From: Babesia bovis T2Bo | Lineage: Eukaryota > Apicomplexa > Aconoidasida > Piroplasmida > Babesiidae | Direction: 5' to 3' | Length of the DNA: 64,000 bases | Assembly (NCBI RefSeq): GCF_000165395.2 | Contig: NC_010575.1 | Span: forward strand, 1,907,001 to 1,971,000 | In this document: positions 22,801-35,012 of the stretch, piece after piece | Numbering within the stretch: position 1 is the first letter of the stretch | Layout of the letters: each line of letters begins with the position of its first letter | Made by a program: the position numbers and the translations under genes | Notes under the pieces: model-generated | The model's input: the letters and a program-made list of their open reading frames with translations, nothing else | Told to the model about the DNA's origin: nothing | Database searches by the model: none

Positions 22801-24239
22801 CAATCGAACGCTGGAGTCAATACTGTCGATGCTGTTGTTTAAAAACGTGTAGAAAGAATAATAAGGTTTCTCAAATGATGGCTCATAATCATGCGATTCA
22901 ACGTGAGTATCAGGATTAGTGATGCCAAAGTATTGCTTCAAAGGACCCACTATGGATAGAACTACTTCACCGCCTGCTCTTATTGAATCCATAGTAAAAT
23001 CGCGTACCTGAAGGCGTCAAGACACCATCAAACATAGCAGATGCACAAATGGATGATGAGGAGTGGTGTAATGAAGAACCCATTACGTGAGCCAAGGGAG
23101 ATACCTGACAATTCATAGGGCACCTCACGGTGATATTAAACGGCTTCCTTACAGACCTGCGGAGAGTTATTTCATATTAATGAAAACATACATGGAATAT
23201 ATGTCTATAGCGCGAGTGTGGCATTGAATATCCATTGGCGTAGTTTCATTAAAATTGGATACGCTGGTGCCCTCCGTAGTGGCAATCTCAACAGAAGATT
23301 CATAAGGCGCACCCACCCAACGCTTAACTTGGAATGATTTCACCGAATCATTAGCACTAGTAATACGAACGTCTTCACAGTACCAAGGGTCAGACTCGGC
23401 AGAGTTGAACAGCAAGATACCATTGACATCTCCAACGTCAGCAGCTTCAACAACAAAGGTTAAATAAGAACCACTATAGAAATTGGTACCAAGGATTTTA
23501 GTATTACTCTTGCCTAAGGGACCCAGAAGCATTACAGATACCTTCCCGGAAGTTCCTGAACCTTTGTGGCTCCCCGTCTGTATACTGATTGTGTATATCT
23601 TGTTACCGGATAAAAGGTAACGCGGAAGATCACCATTAACTTCCGCTGAACCGTCAGCTATGCAGTCAAATATCCAATATTTGGAACCACGGAAGACGGT
23701 TATACGTTCGCAAGACCAGTCAGAACTTCCAGAATCTAATTCTATAGCACGTGGGTCACCAATGTCAATGCGCTCAACACTTAACCTACAAGAAATTTCA
23801 GAGTGGTTACTTGTAAACATACCGAGTGTGAGTACCATCGGAAGATGCGATAGTTATTGGCTTTGTCTCTCGACCATCACCTAGGATTTTGATACGTACG
23901 TCAGCACTAATATCATATTATTCAATAGAAAACATAGCATACCTCACGCTGATATCGTCCAGTCGAAGAGGTACCACCTCAATAGTGTATCTAACGAGCG
24001 TGTCTCCATCTGAATGTAATGTAACAGGCTACACAATAGGAATGAAAGTGCATACAGACTTTAACAATATTCATACCTGGTAAACATTGCTCATAATGAG
24101 GTTGTAAACCGACAGTGGCAACTTTGCACCACTCTTCGGCAATTACTAGCTGCGTTGAAAGAAATGCGATAAGAATATACGTTAACAATGTTGTTCTTCC
24201 ATCCTGACGACGACTACACATGTGTAACACACCGACCAT
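19886..24239 (-). CDS. CCp3: CCp3/LAP1-type LCCL multidomain adhesive protein
   Basis: Secreted multi-adhesion protein of the LCCL/CCp family, expressed in sexual stages and kinetes of related parasites. Many exons with mostly about 35-nt introns; verified joins include 24239-24077, 24009-23943, 23906-23823, 23785-23192 and 23156-23008. Domain order seen: signal peptide ([17 protein letters not shown]); two PLAT/LH2 domains; LCCL 1 ([14 protein letters not shown]); two SRCR domains ([22 protein letters not shown]); LCCL 2 ([14 protein letters not shown]); a pentraxin/LamG-like region ([20 protein letters not shown]); LCCL 3 ([14 protein letters not shown]); and LCCL 4 ([14 protein letters not shown]). 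No TM or GPI signal at the C terminus. This architecture matches Plasmodium CCp3 (LAP1/SR). Ends at 19886; RlmN starts the adjacent unit upstream. Confidence 0.88.
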
Positions 24240-24474
24240 AGTGTGATACACAACATATCATCCAACATTAATGTGTTTCATGACCATTCCGGTAAATTTG
24301 TGTTTATTATTTAGTTGGCAAAAGAATTTCCACAAACACCCCCAATGATGTCGTTTTGATACACACAAAATCTAGTGCCTAGTTCCGTAATATACGTTCA
24401 ACATGTTGCTACACATAATTCTAATTCGAGTTTCAATTACATTAAACGTGCGATTGTTTCGTTCTAAGTGATTT

Positions 24475-25902
24475 TTAATTAGACGGAGTGTGTTTCAATC
24501 CTCTTCGTATGCTGCGACCCCGACCAAACAATGTGCTCTCGTCAACTGCTTCGTAATCTGTCCGTTGTGCACATATTTTTTATAATAACATACCGGCATA
24601 TAGCTGCCCACATGCGGCGTCGATGCTTTGTCCAAAGTGATTTCTGAATAGAGGTTAACAAGGAAATGGATTCCATACCTGAATGAAAAGGATATCTTGC
24701 TCTTTTTGAGTATAGCCTTGGTATTGTTAATCGATTATAATCAACATACCTTGAAAGTGTCAATGACGTTATCTTCTGTTCGTTCAAATTTACATATAGA
24801 TTTTACTGTAAGGTTGTCTAGTTCGCGATCATCAGCACTAACCCGTATTATAAGGTATAAGGTTTACGTGGTATAAATATCGAATCTCGTCGGGTCGATT
24901 ACTAATTACTTTAACTAGCTCTTCCGCATGTTCACGTGTATCGTTCTCACCTTTGATGAGAATGTATGATATCCAAATACGTTTTCCGGTTAAACGAATG
25001 CGCTCGTCCAATAATTCAAATACGTCCCTAAATGGATACAACTGGTTAACCGGGACTAGCTTGTTGCGCTGATCTGTGAAAGGCGAATGCATTGAGAAAG
25101 CAAGGTTTACCTGGAAATGATAGATTACAACAGAAAAAAACATACATGAGGATGGTCGCGGTTTAATTTTTTCAAACCAGGTAGTATCCCGACTGTGGAT
25201 ATGTTAAGCCTTCGCGATGACATAGCAAATAAATCGTTATCACTTAGTATGTTAATTGCACGGAATACGTTAGGATTTGATAAGGGTTCGCCCATACCTG
25301 CGTCATATGAGTCAAATATATAGGGGTTGTTATTAGACAACTAGAGCTTATATAAACGTAACGGGTTTCGTATCGATAACAAACAGTAAAACCCACCCAT
25401 AAACGATATGCTGTCTATTTGGTGACCATTTTGTCGAAAATAAAGAACTTGATCAGTTATTTCGTCGACAGACAAATTACGTTTCAGACCAATCCTGCCT
25501 GTTGCGCAAAAGGCACATGCATAGGCGCAACCAACCTGCTATATGTAAAAGGCAAATATACTAACATACTTGACTTGATATGCAAAGAGATTTATGTGTT
25601 GGAAAACTCAGCAATACAGCCTCAACCTTGCTTTTATCGCGGTTTTCAAACAGAACCTTACAAGCACGATCAGACTTCGTGCTTGTAGTAGGCTTTAAAG
25701 ACAATAATGATCCGCCAAAATGGTCATGAAGTTCTTCACGCACATGCTTCGGTATATGATACATTTCAAGATAATTAGACGACTTGGCACTGTAAACCGA
25801 ACGGAGAATCTGCGATAGTCGGTAACCCGCAGCATTGCTTCGTTGCAAAACAGACCGTATACCATTGTAACGTGCTGATCGTTCAATGGCCGGGTGTACC
25901 AT
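24475..25902 (-). CDS. rlmN: RlmN-like radical SAM RNA methyltransferase
   Basis: Radical-SAM enzyme expected to make 2-methyladenosine in large-subunit rRNA (and tRNA) of an organelle or its relics. Assembled from about seven exons. Seen: a divergent N-terminal domain; the 4Fe-4S motif C-x3-C-x2-C in [18 protein letters not shown] formed across a roughly 98-nt intron; [25 protein letters not shown]; and the C-terminal Cys in DAACGQL. The last three exons are short (for example residues SKISFSFR). ATG at 25902 has little leader-like character, so location is undetermined. The shape is like bacterial RlmN, consistent with apicoplast or mitochondrial origin. Confidence 0.87.
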
Positions 25903-26836
25903 GGTTATACAAATCAGTCATACTAACATTTTCTTTACGTGAGATAGTGAACTGAGCACAGTCCCATTGTCTAAGAAGGCAATTAACTCCAAAAAAACAA
26001 TTATAAGACAATATATAACTACATAGCTACAAAGTAAACATTAAAATATAGTAAACAGCACTCACAAGACTTAAATTTTAAGCCGAAAGCGACAAGACAT
26101 GGATACCGACGGGGTCACCGAAGACGTGGTAAGGCGCCAGAAATTTCAAGAAGAATAAGGTCCAATTATGAACATACAAGTTGCGGTCATATAATTATTC
26201 ATTAGTGAACATATCACCCTTGTGGGATCGACTGTTATAAATTAAAGTGAATTATATCCACCTCAAATCCTGGTGTGTAGAACCGAGTATACTGTACTCT
26301 AAAATATATTGAAGAAGCAATGTACCATATGTGAAGCCTAGATTTAAATCATATTCCACCCTGAGCGACTCTGGTACATCATTTGAGACAAAGTGCGCCT
26401 GAAAACGATAGCGTGCATTGACGCATCGCGGCCCAATAAGACCTATTGGAACGTGATAAGCATACTAATTTTACTATTGCCTGTAGCGTATAGGTACCAA
26501 TAAATATATTCTTTACCTAACGGCTACGTAGTAGTGTGCGTTCAACTACCTTCTATGTGGATCAGGTAAGTGTGTATCCCCGAACCGTTGCGTTCCAAGC
26601 GAAGGCACATTGTTCCAATCAATTTGCTGGAAATATAATGGTTGTATATTTATTTTAAAAAGCTGAAATATCCCTTGGTGGTATTAACTTTGTTGTGAAG
26701 AGTCAATTGTGTTTCTTGCTATAGTGTTTTCGCCTCTGTAGTTCCTCTAGAGGAATGTGATTTTTTCATTACATAGTGACGTGCCTGATGTTTAAACGTG
26801 TTTTATAAAGTGCAGGATACACTGAGCGCGCACAAA
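25903..26836. promoter_or_regulatory. divergent intergenic region, RlmN / membrane protein
   Basis: About 930 bp between start codons on opposite strands, AT-rich. It must hold two promoters. I saw no ORF with domain features and no RNA gene. A short 5' leader exon of the membrane-protein gene could lie here: GTGCAG at about 26800 would serve as an acceptor. Confidence 0.4.
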
Positions 26837-27712
26837 ATGATTTGGTTCACTACAAGAAAGGACCATCTTGACGATGGTATCCCTCCTAGCAGGGCACCAT
26901 CCGTCACCTTCAACTTCCTTTTCAACAACACCCTAAGGATGGGATTCGGAATGCAACTCATCGGTTTCGTTGGCATGAATCTTGTCTACTTTGCTTACGG
27001 CGGAAAGGGACTCTTCACGTACGATATTGCTGGACTACCTGAAGCCAGCAGGCTCGATGAGGGTTTCCGTGGACACATCACTACATTTTCCATGATTTAC
27101 ATGTTGGGATCTCTTAGTTTGATGTGCTTCCAAGTTCTGTTGGCTGATGACACATGCTGGGCTAGAGGTTATCGCTCTGGTTCTAAGATCTTAAGGCTGG
27201 CTACCTTCCTCGATGCCATCAGCTCAACCATGCAGTTCATCTTCTATTTGTACATTTCCAAGTTCTACACCGAAAGATGGTTCGTGCATCTAAATGAAGG
27301 TAGCTCGGAACTCGTATTCTTTGTTTTTACTAGAATTTCTCACGCATTCGCATGTTTCTTGTACGGTCTCGCATGCTACCTTCTTGAAGTCTACCACGAC
27401 GAAGGTGCCGGTGACCTACATGCCTACCTCAACGGTGTTTGCTTCGTTTTGACGGGTTGTGCTGGTAAGTGGTTCAATAAATGTATCTGTATTCGTTCAG
27501 AACTCATGGTCCTCATCTTCCAAAAGGGAATGCTTGCCACTCCACTACTTTTGATTACCTTGGCAGCTGCTACTCTCTGGGCAGTTTACTTCGAGCCTGA
27601 AGTTACCTTCGTATCACCCGCTCTGCAAGAAACCGAGCTGACCAATGATGTGGAACACCAAGTAGAAAAATTCACCAGGCTTACTCCCAGCAGCCAAATC
27701 CAGTTATACTGA
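26837..27712 (+). CDS. six-TM membrane protein, family not recognised
   Basis: Two exons joined through a 36-nt in-frame intron (about 27465-27500; donor GTAAGT, acceptor TTCAG), giving 279 aa from ATG 26837. Removing the intron joins a Cys-Ala end to Glu-Leu-Met inside a hydrophobic helix. Seen: cytosolic-looking polar N terminus (about 30 residues), then six hydrophobic segments, several rich in Phe, Leu and Tyr with a few charged or polar residues, and a polar, acidic C-terminal tail. Codons end in C more often than in the flanking secreted gene, which suggests high expression. No transporter signature is evident; the function is unknown. Confidence 0.75.
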   Translation: MIWFTTRKDHLDDGIPPSRAPSVTFNFLFNNTLRMGFGMQLIGFVGMNLVYFAYGGKGLFTYDIAGLPEASRLDEGFRGHITTFSMIYMLGSLSLMCFQVLLADDTCWARGYRSGSKILRLATFLDAISSTMQFIFYLYISKFYTERWFVHLNEGSSELVFFVFTRISHAFACFLYGLACYLLEVYHDEGAGDLHAYLNGVCFVLTGCAGKWFNKCICIRSELMVLIFQKGMLATPLLLITLAAATLWAVYFEPEVTFVSPALQETELTNDVEHQVEKFTRLTPSSQIQLY

Positions 27713-28521
27713 ACATAGTACATATCTGTAACAACCAAAACACCTAAACAGTGTGTATTATCTACATCCGTGTATTATGGTGATGCGTATGGTGAAAACA
27801 CAATCTGGTTATAAGCGCAAAATTTTTTATCATAATTTGCTTCAAATGGAAAAGAGTATATATGTTGAACATCCATTAATGCAAATATTGAAAAAAAGTC
27901 CGATAATGTTATGGAACAAAGCCTGGCAATGCTACTGAACGACTTCTTATTTTTTGTTTCTAAAAGCGTCTATATATTATGTCTCTTATTGAGAATGTAA
28001 TATAGTTGATGCTATGTATATCAATGTTTCATGAAACTTTCAACTGATCTATTACATCAATAAGGAGTGTTCTAAAAAAAATTCAAAAACAACGTTACCT
28101 TCCTACGCAGACATCAATGAGAGTTTTTGTAACATATATTAGTAAATAAAAAGCAATGTGACGTTTAAAATGAGGCCCACCTATTAATTAGGAATTTCGA
28201 TTTCGACGATTTATCCCACGAAGTACCAGGGTCATCATAAGTCAATTGAGGACAATCATTAGCTTGTTATTAATGTTGACATGAATATTATACCCTATTT
28301 TCATCGTTGTATAGTTTTCGTGCTGCACTAGATAGAGTAACATACGCCCGCTCGAATGCATGAGTTAGCTTTATCAGGTTTGCTAATTCATTATACGTCA
28401 TTTCAATGCATTGCACAGGAATGTTATTTTGACTTTTCCACACTGTATCACGTTAGCGGCGGACTCTCTGTGATCCACCGTACTCTATAAGCACTGGTTA
28501 GCAACTATTCTATCTGACCAA
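27713..28521. other. intergenic region, about 810 bp
   Basis: AT-rich spacer between two plus-strand genes, holding the 3' UTR of the membrane protein and the promoter of the secreted protein. A 61-codon ORF at 27753-27938 lacks domain features. No repeat seen. Confidence 0.4.
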
Positions 28522-29823
28522 ATGAACGCTTTAATACATATGGCGCCTTTTTTGGCTTGTATTCTAACTTTGTTTTCAATTGTCCCGCAAACAGAAAGTG
28601 TCACATTAGATCTTAGTTTGACTGCTTTCCCGGATGTGATTGAGTGTTACCATGGAACATTCTTAAATTGCGGCGTCTACAGATTTTTTCGTACAAGAAG
28701 TGGCATAATATCCATGATAAAATATGGTTCTACTCTCCTTGATGGACCTGTATACGATCTGATATATGGTTTGAAGGAAGTCATTGTACAAGATTATAAG
28801 AGGGATGGAATTCATATGGTAACGGTTCACCTCTGCTTCGAAAATAATACTCCGCTACAAACTCAGTATTTAAAGGTGGTAAATGGAACTTTCATAACTT
28901 CCACCAAGGATATTTTGCATTCACTAATAAATGGCCCTATATTGTTGTCACTAAATCTTCGCGAAGGTTCCGTACATCCATTTATCACAATGCATCAATC
29001 TTCAGGTTTCTATAATGGGTTTCAATGGTCCCTACTGCCATCCACACATCATAAGGCATATGAACTGCCAGAATTACACATAAGGGTTAACATGGGACTC
29101 TTCTTCATATCACCAATATTTATTGTAGATAAAGAACACACCTTTCCTAATCCACCGCCAACATGTTTAAGTGCTCCTATTACAAAGTTTTTTGTTTCCA
29201 GCAAAGATAACTCCATGGTGTTGTGGCTTAAACGTAATCGACGCAGCAAACCATTGGCTATAAGGCTCCCTTCTACCATTGATGGCGTGTTTAGGCCTAA
29301 GAATATTTTGCTGATACCTCAGAACATTAGCTATTTAGAGATTGGATATAAACCATCAAGAGATAATGAAATTACTATTGATATTTCTAAAACGGAATCC
29401 ACTATTTCATCTCTTATCATTTTGTCCAACCTACTAAGGGGAGATTGGTATTACAGTCAGTACACCATAGTCCCAATAGAAGCGCATGAGTATAATATGG
29501 TCAACGTAATAAATTCCATTAAACGCTGTGATATATATAAATCGACGGAATCGGAATCTGTAAGCCACATAGAGCTATTTGACAATTATATTAACGGATG
29601 GCAATATGTCGTAGTAAACATGAGTGTTATAGATGGAACAAATATTACTGAGAAGAAAAAGGTGTATATGCGCCATTTTGATGAACGAGGTGATAAATAT
29701 ATGGATTTAGACGTGTTGGGTATACATACATATTTGGATATCTTATATAATATACAGACTATAGACCCTGAACTGTACAGCAGACCAGGATATACTACAT
29801 CGTCTTATGGTCCTTCGATTTAA
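28522..29823 (+). CDS. predicted secreted protein, possibly with FAINT-like modules
   Basis: 433 aa in a single exon, AT-rich. Seen: a signal peptide (hydrophobic core LACILTLFSIV, cleavage near residue 26), no second TM and no GPI signal; several N-glycosylation sequons; repeating beta-strand-like blocks of alternating hydrophobic and polar residues. One block at about 55-125 (SMIKYGSTLLDG, then alternating strands) resembles the FAINT/DUF529 pattern found in secreted piroplasm proteins, but this is weak. I do not recognise the family. A role in the host cell or parasitophorous environment is inference only. Confidence 0.7.
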   Translation: MNALIHMAPFLACILTLFSIVPQTESVTLDLSLTAFPDVIECYHGTFLNCGVYRFFRTRSGIISMIKYGSTLLDGPVYDLIYGLKEVIVQDYKRDGIHMVTVHLCFENNTPLQTQYLKVVNGTFITSTKDILHSLINGPILLSLNLREGSVHPFITMHQSSGFYNGFQWSLLPSTHHKAYELPELHIRVNMGLFFISPIFIVDKEHTFPNPPPTCLSAPITKFFVSSKDNSMVLWLKRNRRSKPLAIRLPSTIDGVFRPKNILLIPQNISYLEIGYKPSRDNEITIDISKTESTISSLIILSNLLRGDWYYSQYTIVPIEAHEYNMVNVINSIKRCDIYKSTESESVSHIELFDNYINGWQYVVVNMSVIDGTNITEKKKVYMRHFDERGDKYMDLDVLGIHTYLDILYNIQTIDPELYSRPGYTTSSYGPSI

Positions 29824-31157
29824 ATTCTATTCAGATTAAACATAATTTTAAAATGCGGATATCATTATGGTTCCGCATGGTAGATATATGTATACAAACA
29901 TCAATTTTATGAAAGCAACAAAATATTGAATATTCATTACTCTCGATATGGCATAACCGTTTGAAACAATTTCATTGAACTACTGATCAGTGTTCGTAAT
30001 GCAGCATTTATCGTGCTCATATTTTACATATATTTAGAAAAAGTAAGAATCTTCTTCCGTTTTCGTTCCCCATTAAATTTCTCGAAATCTCGTTAACTTC
30101 CACAACTTATTCTACATGAATCTTTGACTTAACCTCTAACGGAATCCAATCTTTAATCATACGTCTAATATTGCGTTATGGTGATCTAAACTACGAAGTG
30201 AGGCATTTCTCGTATACGGATGTTGTTAGCTTATTCATGTGGAAAGACAAATTAATTGAATAACTGGGTAGACATAACATTTGTAAAAATTAAATACATC
30301 CAGAAGGCTCACCACATATTGTGTTGTCTGGTAAATTCGAAATTGATCATTTTAAATTTCTATAAAGAATACTGTTATTGAGTTGAATCAGTTTGTAAAT
30401 ATTAAAATAAACAACTTGCAGTATTTCAGAAGTGGACAATATGTTGGTAAAATTTTCCAGTATAGATATTCCAAGCATTGATAATGTAAGTGCAAGTGCT
30501 TTGCAATGATTGGGTTGTATGTTAGAACCATGTTTTGACATCTTTCTTTCCACATATACATACTCTAACAACGTAATCGAGATGTATATGTTTTCTATAT
30601 AATAGTTACAACAAATGTCTTATACTTTTTGTTTTGATAATAATGTAGGGTGAACCAAAGGACATACCATATACGGACCGACATACACAAAAAGTATTCG
30701 CAATGGTCATAAAGCAACCGTTTACTCATATAGTAACTTATGAAAATGATACTGATAAAAATTAGAGTTAAAATTAGAAACGGAAAGGTACCCACGAATT
30801 TCTTTCATGCGATAATAAAAACTATTAGTTCCCAACACTGTTAAGAAATACATCACCTTTTCAATTGATGGCTAACAGGTAATAAAAATTGAAGGATCGA
30901 ACAAAATATAGAAATGTGGTGCGCTATGCAATTTTGGATTTTATTGAGAATGAGTATATACAGAGTAATAACTATGTCATATCATCTTGTTAGTGAAACA
31001 GTATATCTTAATCGTCACTACTGCGATTATTGATATCATTTGTCATTAACACGTTGGTACTGTTGAGATAACAATGTTGGAAAGCAAAGATCACGTAAAT
31101 GGCCAAATTAGGTTACATTTATAGACAGACCGGGCGTGAGTAGTAGCATTGTGATGT
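29824..31157. other. AT-rich gene-poor region, about 1.3 kb
   Basis: The longest stretch without a supported gene. Two minus-strand ORFs (30347-30571 and 30595-30795) were examined; neither has a proper ATG start at its listed limit, and joining them needs poor splice sites. The sequence has many A/T runs and no clear repeats. It contains the 3' ends of the secreted gene and of Vps29, which converge here. Confidence 0.4.
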
Positions 31158-31842
31158 TTAAAATGTTGCCTTTTTTGATGCTAAAAGAGCATTACCAGAC
31201 ATCTGAGCATTGGAAGGCGTTACATCATCTTGGTCTTGATCTACCTCACTCATGACAACGTTAGCTTGACCTTCGTGTTCCTCATACACATATATAACTA
31301 TTTTAGATCCTTGTACTGCCATAAGCATAAATGTAGGGATGGCATTAGGAGCCCACGGTTGAAATGCTCCAGTTGCCGATCCGGGGTTGACTAAGATCTT
31401 TCCAGATATCTTTGACACATCACTGATATGAGTATGCCCATAGACAAGCACATCTACATCCCTATTTTTGGCGTATTCGTAGACGGCATTCTTGTCTCCC
31501 CAAGACGGCAGCTGGTATCCGTTAATAAGACCTATTTTAAAATTCCCTATAGCTAATAAAGATACACATCATGAGTTACTCACCGACATGTATTATTAAT
31601 TCTTCCGGTAATGTAGTATCTTGATCGAAATCCCCTTTGACCATGTGTAAGTTTGGCGATATTCCCAGAAGAAGATCCTTCATCTGCTGTGACCCTACAT
31701 TTCCAGTGCATAATACTTGTTTTATCTTGTCGGTATTGAGCAGATCTCTAAAACATTGAGGTAGGTCAAGCGCGCGTTGTGGGACGTGGAGGTCTCCTAC
31801 GAGCATTAGAAGCTCTCCTAAATCTCCACCTCCATTAGACAT
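31158..31842 (-). CDS. VPS29: Vps29, retromer subunit
   Basis: Component of the retromer cargo-recognition complex, which returns receptors from endosomes to the Golgi. Exons 31842-31584 and 31546-31158 with a 37-nt intron give 215 aa. Seen: the metallophosphoesterase-fold motifs [33 protein letters not shown] and YGHTHISD, and the NPGSATGAF turn. The final 35 residues are an extension past the usual end. The gene is the distal member of a run of minus-strand genes reaching back to 43.5 kb. Spacing to the ClpC stop is 118 bp. Confidence 0.95.
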
Positions 31843-31960
31843 ATTGTAGTAGTGACTCTGTGATTACATGAGGAACATATGCCTCGTGAATGTAGAGTGA
31901 TTTTAATCTATATCCGTTTTACGTGGGGGATGCAAGTCTATTGGTGTGATTAATAAAATA

Positions 31961-34900
31961 TTAGATATCTACTTCATTAAGTGCAGGAACTAATGGCTGC
32001 AATTCAGCCTCAGTGGTGTGTAAAGAAATCAGAGGTGATAAAGAATGAACTTGCTTACCTTGTTTCCTCGGCGACGTCTTTTTATCAGACTTTATTTTAA
32101 TTTGGGCGTTGCTGTCGACCGTTATCCTATATTTTATTCCAGGGATATAATCCTTAGAAATTACGAAATCTGCCAGTTGATCATCCAAATGTGTGGTAAT
32201 TAAACGTCTTATAGGGCGTGCTCCTCCTGTTGCATCTCTTGGTAGTTTCATTATATGATCAATGAAAGAATCATCAACTACTACATCGATTCCTGCATCT
32301 TTTGCTCTTTTTAATGTAGCTTCTATCATCAGTTTTGCAATTTGCTTCATCTGCTGCTCGTTCAGTGGCCTAAACAGGATAACATCATCAATTCTGTCTA
32401 TTAGCTCTGGTTTGAATGTTGACTTTAGTTCATCGCATACTTGTTTCTTTGCTTTTTCATAGTCTGTCTGTTTATCATTTAACACATCTTCTATGTTAAA
32501 GCCGAATGTATGTATGCCACGTACCGCCTTTTCTATGATATGGGATCCCACGTTGCTTGTCATGATAATAATTGTATTTTTGAAGGATACTGTTTGGTTC
32601 TTTGAGTCAGTGAGTTTTCCATCTTCGAGTATTTGTAACAGTATATTCAGGACATTTCTATGTGCCTTTTCAATTTCATCGAACATTACAACTGAGTATG
32701 GGTTTTTGCGCAGCTTCTCTGTAAGCTGGCCTCCAGAATCATGTCCTTTATATCCGGGTGGACTTCCTAGTATCCTGCTAATGCTATGAGGCTCATTATA
32801 CTCAGACATATCGAGTTTGATGAGATTATCTTCCGTAAACATCAATTTAGTCAAAGTCTTAGCAATTTCAGACTTCCCTACACCAGGGGGTCCACAAAAT
32901 AGGAAGCTACCGATCGGTCTTTCTGGATTTTTAATATTAGTTTTTGCTCTCCTTATCGCCTTTGCTATATTCTTCACAGCTTCTTCATGACCAACAACTG
33001 ACTTATGAAGCTCTTGCTCAAGATTTCTTATAGCTTCAATTTCACCTTGTGTTAGTTTCTTCAGGGGTACTCCCGTCCAATTGGATACTACCTCTGCTAC
33101 ATGCTCTGTATTAACTTCACACAGTGTCTCTGTACTATCTGAATCCCATGAAGCGTTTGATGTATATTCCGTATCATAATTTTCTTCACTGATCATATCA
33201 GTGGCGGGGAAATTAATGGATCCATCTATATGATATCCTTTGTACGTCTGTGATGGCATTTTAGCTACATCTGTAACAGAGTCAACTCCAATGTTAGCTT
33301 CAGAATGTTGCGTGCTAACCTTAGATGAATGAACATCGGATTCTATAGCTTCATTATTGGCATTTTTAGCGAAGTTACTTGTTAGGACATCGTATACACC
33401 ACGCTCTTTTAATGGATTAACCGCATGTTTCCACTCTACCTTTAGTTGTTCATAGAACCTGATTTTTGCTAACGATCCTGCTTCATCTAGTATATCTATG
33501 GCTTTATCCGGTAGATATCTTTCAGGTATAAACTGCTTAGAGTACTTTAGAGCCGCTGCCACGGCGTCCATGTTATATTTCACATTGTGGAACCTGCCAC
33601 ATGCTTCTGCAGTTGCGTTTAAAATAATTTGTGTATCTTTATCGCTTGGTTCTTTAACGTGTATGGGTTGGAATCTACGACACAATGCAGCATCTTTTTC
33701 AAAATGCTTTTGATACTCCTTGGGGGTTGTGATTGCTATGCACTGTATTTCTCCTCTCGCCAGTGTGGGTTTAAGCAGGTTTGCGGCATCTAGTGCTCCC
33801 TCTCCTGCTCCAGCTCCTACTAACATATGTGCTTCATCGATAACAAGGATGATGTTTTTTGCATTCTTGATTTCCTCTATTAACCTTGTTAACCTTTCTT
33901 CGAATTGTCCTCGAAATCTAGCTCCTGCAACTAAAAGACCAACATCAAGTTGCCTTAAACGTTTATTCAGCATTTTTTCCAGGACGTGCCCTTCACGTAA
34001 TTGCATTGCTATGCCTTCTACTACTGCTGTTTTGCCTACACCAGGTTCTCCGATGAGTATAGGATTTCTTTTGTATTTTCTACATAGCGTGCGAATAGAT
34101 CGATCAATTTCAGAATCTCTACAAAGTACTTTCTGTAATTTACCTTCTTCTGCTTTTCGTGTAATATCAATAGTAAATGCATTTAGAGGAGATACTTGAT
34201 ATGTATCTCTCAAGATATCTTCAGATCGTCCCGGAGTCGGTATATATGTGTATTGACTCAGTGCTTGTTTCCATGTATCCGTTGGCATTTCTTCAGCTGG
34301 CTTTTCCTTTTCTTCGGCTATGTATTTAAGTGTTAAATTTCTCATAGCATCTATGTTTACCGTTAGCGCATCAAGTATTTGTCTAAACGTATAACTATGA
34401 GTTCCTAGCATTCCTAATAGAATGTGTTCAGTTTCTAGTGTTTTATTGCCCATGCTCTCAGCTTCTATAGATGACAACTGCAGCGCATTTTTAGATTCTT
34501 GTGAAAATATCAAATTATAATCTTCATTTTTATCATCAGGGGCTACCAATTATGATTTGTTTTACTGCAAACTTACGTATTGTATTATCTTCCAGATTGT
34601 CTATTACATCCCTGAGTTTCTTGGATGTTACACCAAAATGGCTCAGGACATTGCTGGCTATACCTCTTTGTACAGCCACCAGTCCTAGGAGAATATGTTT
34701 TATTTCGATTTGTTTAACAGCTCCTCTTTTTGCTTCTTCTTGTGACAACATCAGCACTTTAACAGCGTCATCACTGAAATTGTTAAAATTAAGAGATATT
34801 TGCTGATCTTCCGGCAATTCGTTGCCAGTTGATTCTCCAGAAGCGTAACATCTTTGCCGATGAAACTTGTTACCCTGTCTGTTGTCTATATTGTGATATT

Positions 34901-35012
34901 TTTCAATCAAAGGGTGTAATCTAAACGCATCTACGTCAGTTGAGCATTTTTTGTATGTGAAGATAATGGCTACATTGATTACCGTGGCAAACGTTGTAAA
35001 AGTTGTTCCCAT
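31961..35012 (-). CDS. ClpC: ClpC/HSP100 AAA+ unfoldase, probably apicoplast
   Basis: ATP-dependent protein unfoldase. Exons 35012-34577 and 34542-31961 with a 34-nt intron give 1005 aa. Seen: hydrophobic leader right after ATG 35012 followed by a basic/polar region, typical of an apicoplast bipartite signal; two Clp-N repeats (HILLGLVAV, HILLGMLG); first AAA domain with GEPGVGKTAVVE and VIDEAHMLVG; a middle region carrying a polar, acidic, low-complexity insert of about 110 residues; second AAA domain with GPPGVGKSEIAK and MFDEIEKAH; C-terminal D2 small domain. The frame extends upstream to a GTG at 35063 but without ATG. Nuclear coding and organelle location are inferred. Confidence 0.88.

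Noticed and set aside
27753..27938. 61-codon ORF after the membrane protein
   Set aside because: Low-complexity Lys/Met composition, no leader or domain; likely 3' UTR.
30347..30795. Two minus-strand ORFs with hydrophobic character
   Set aside because: No proper ATG at the ends, no good splice sites, AT-rich; considered random.
33720..34199. 159-codon plus-strand ORF
   Set aside because: Lies antisense to the ClpC AAA domain and shows Ser/Leu-rich shadow composition.
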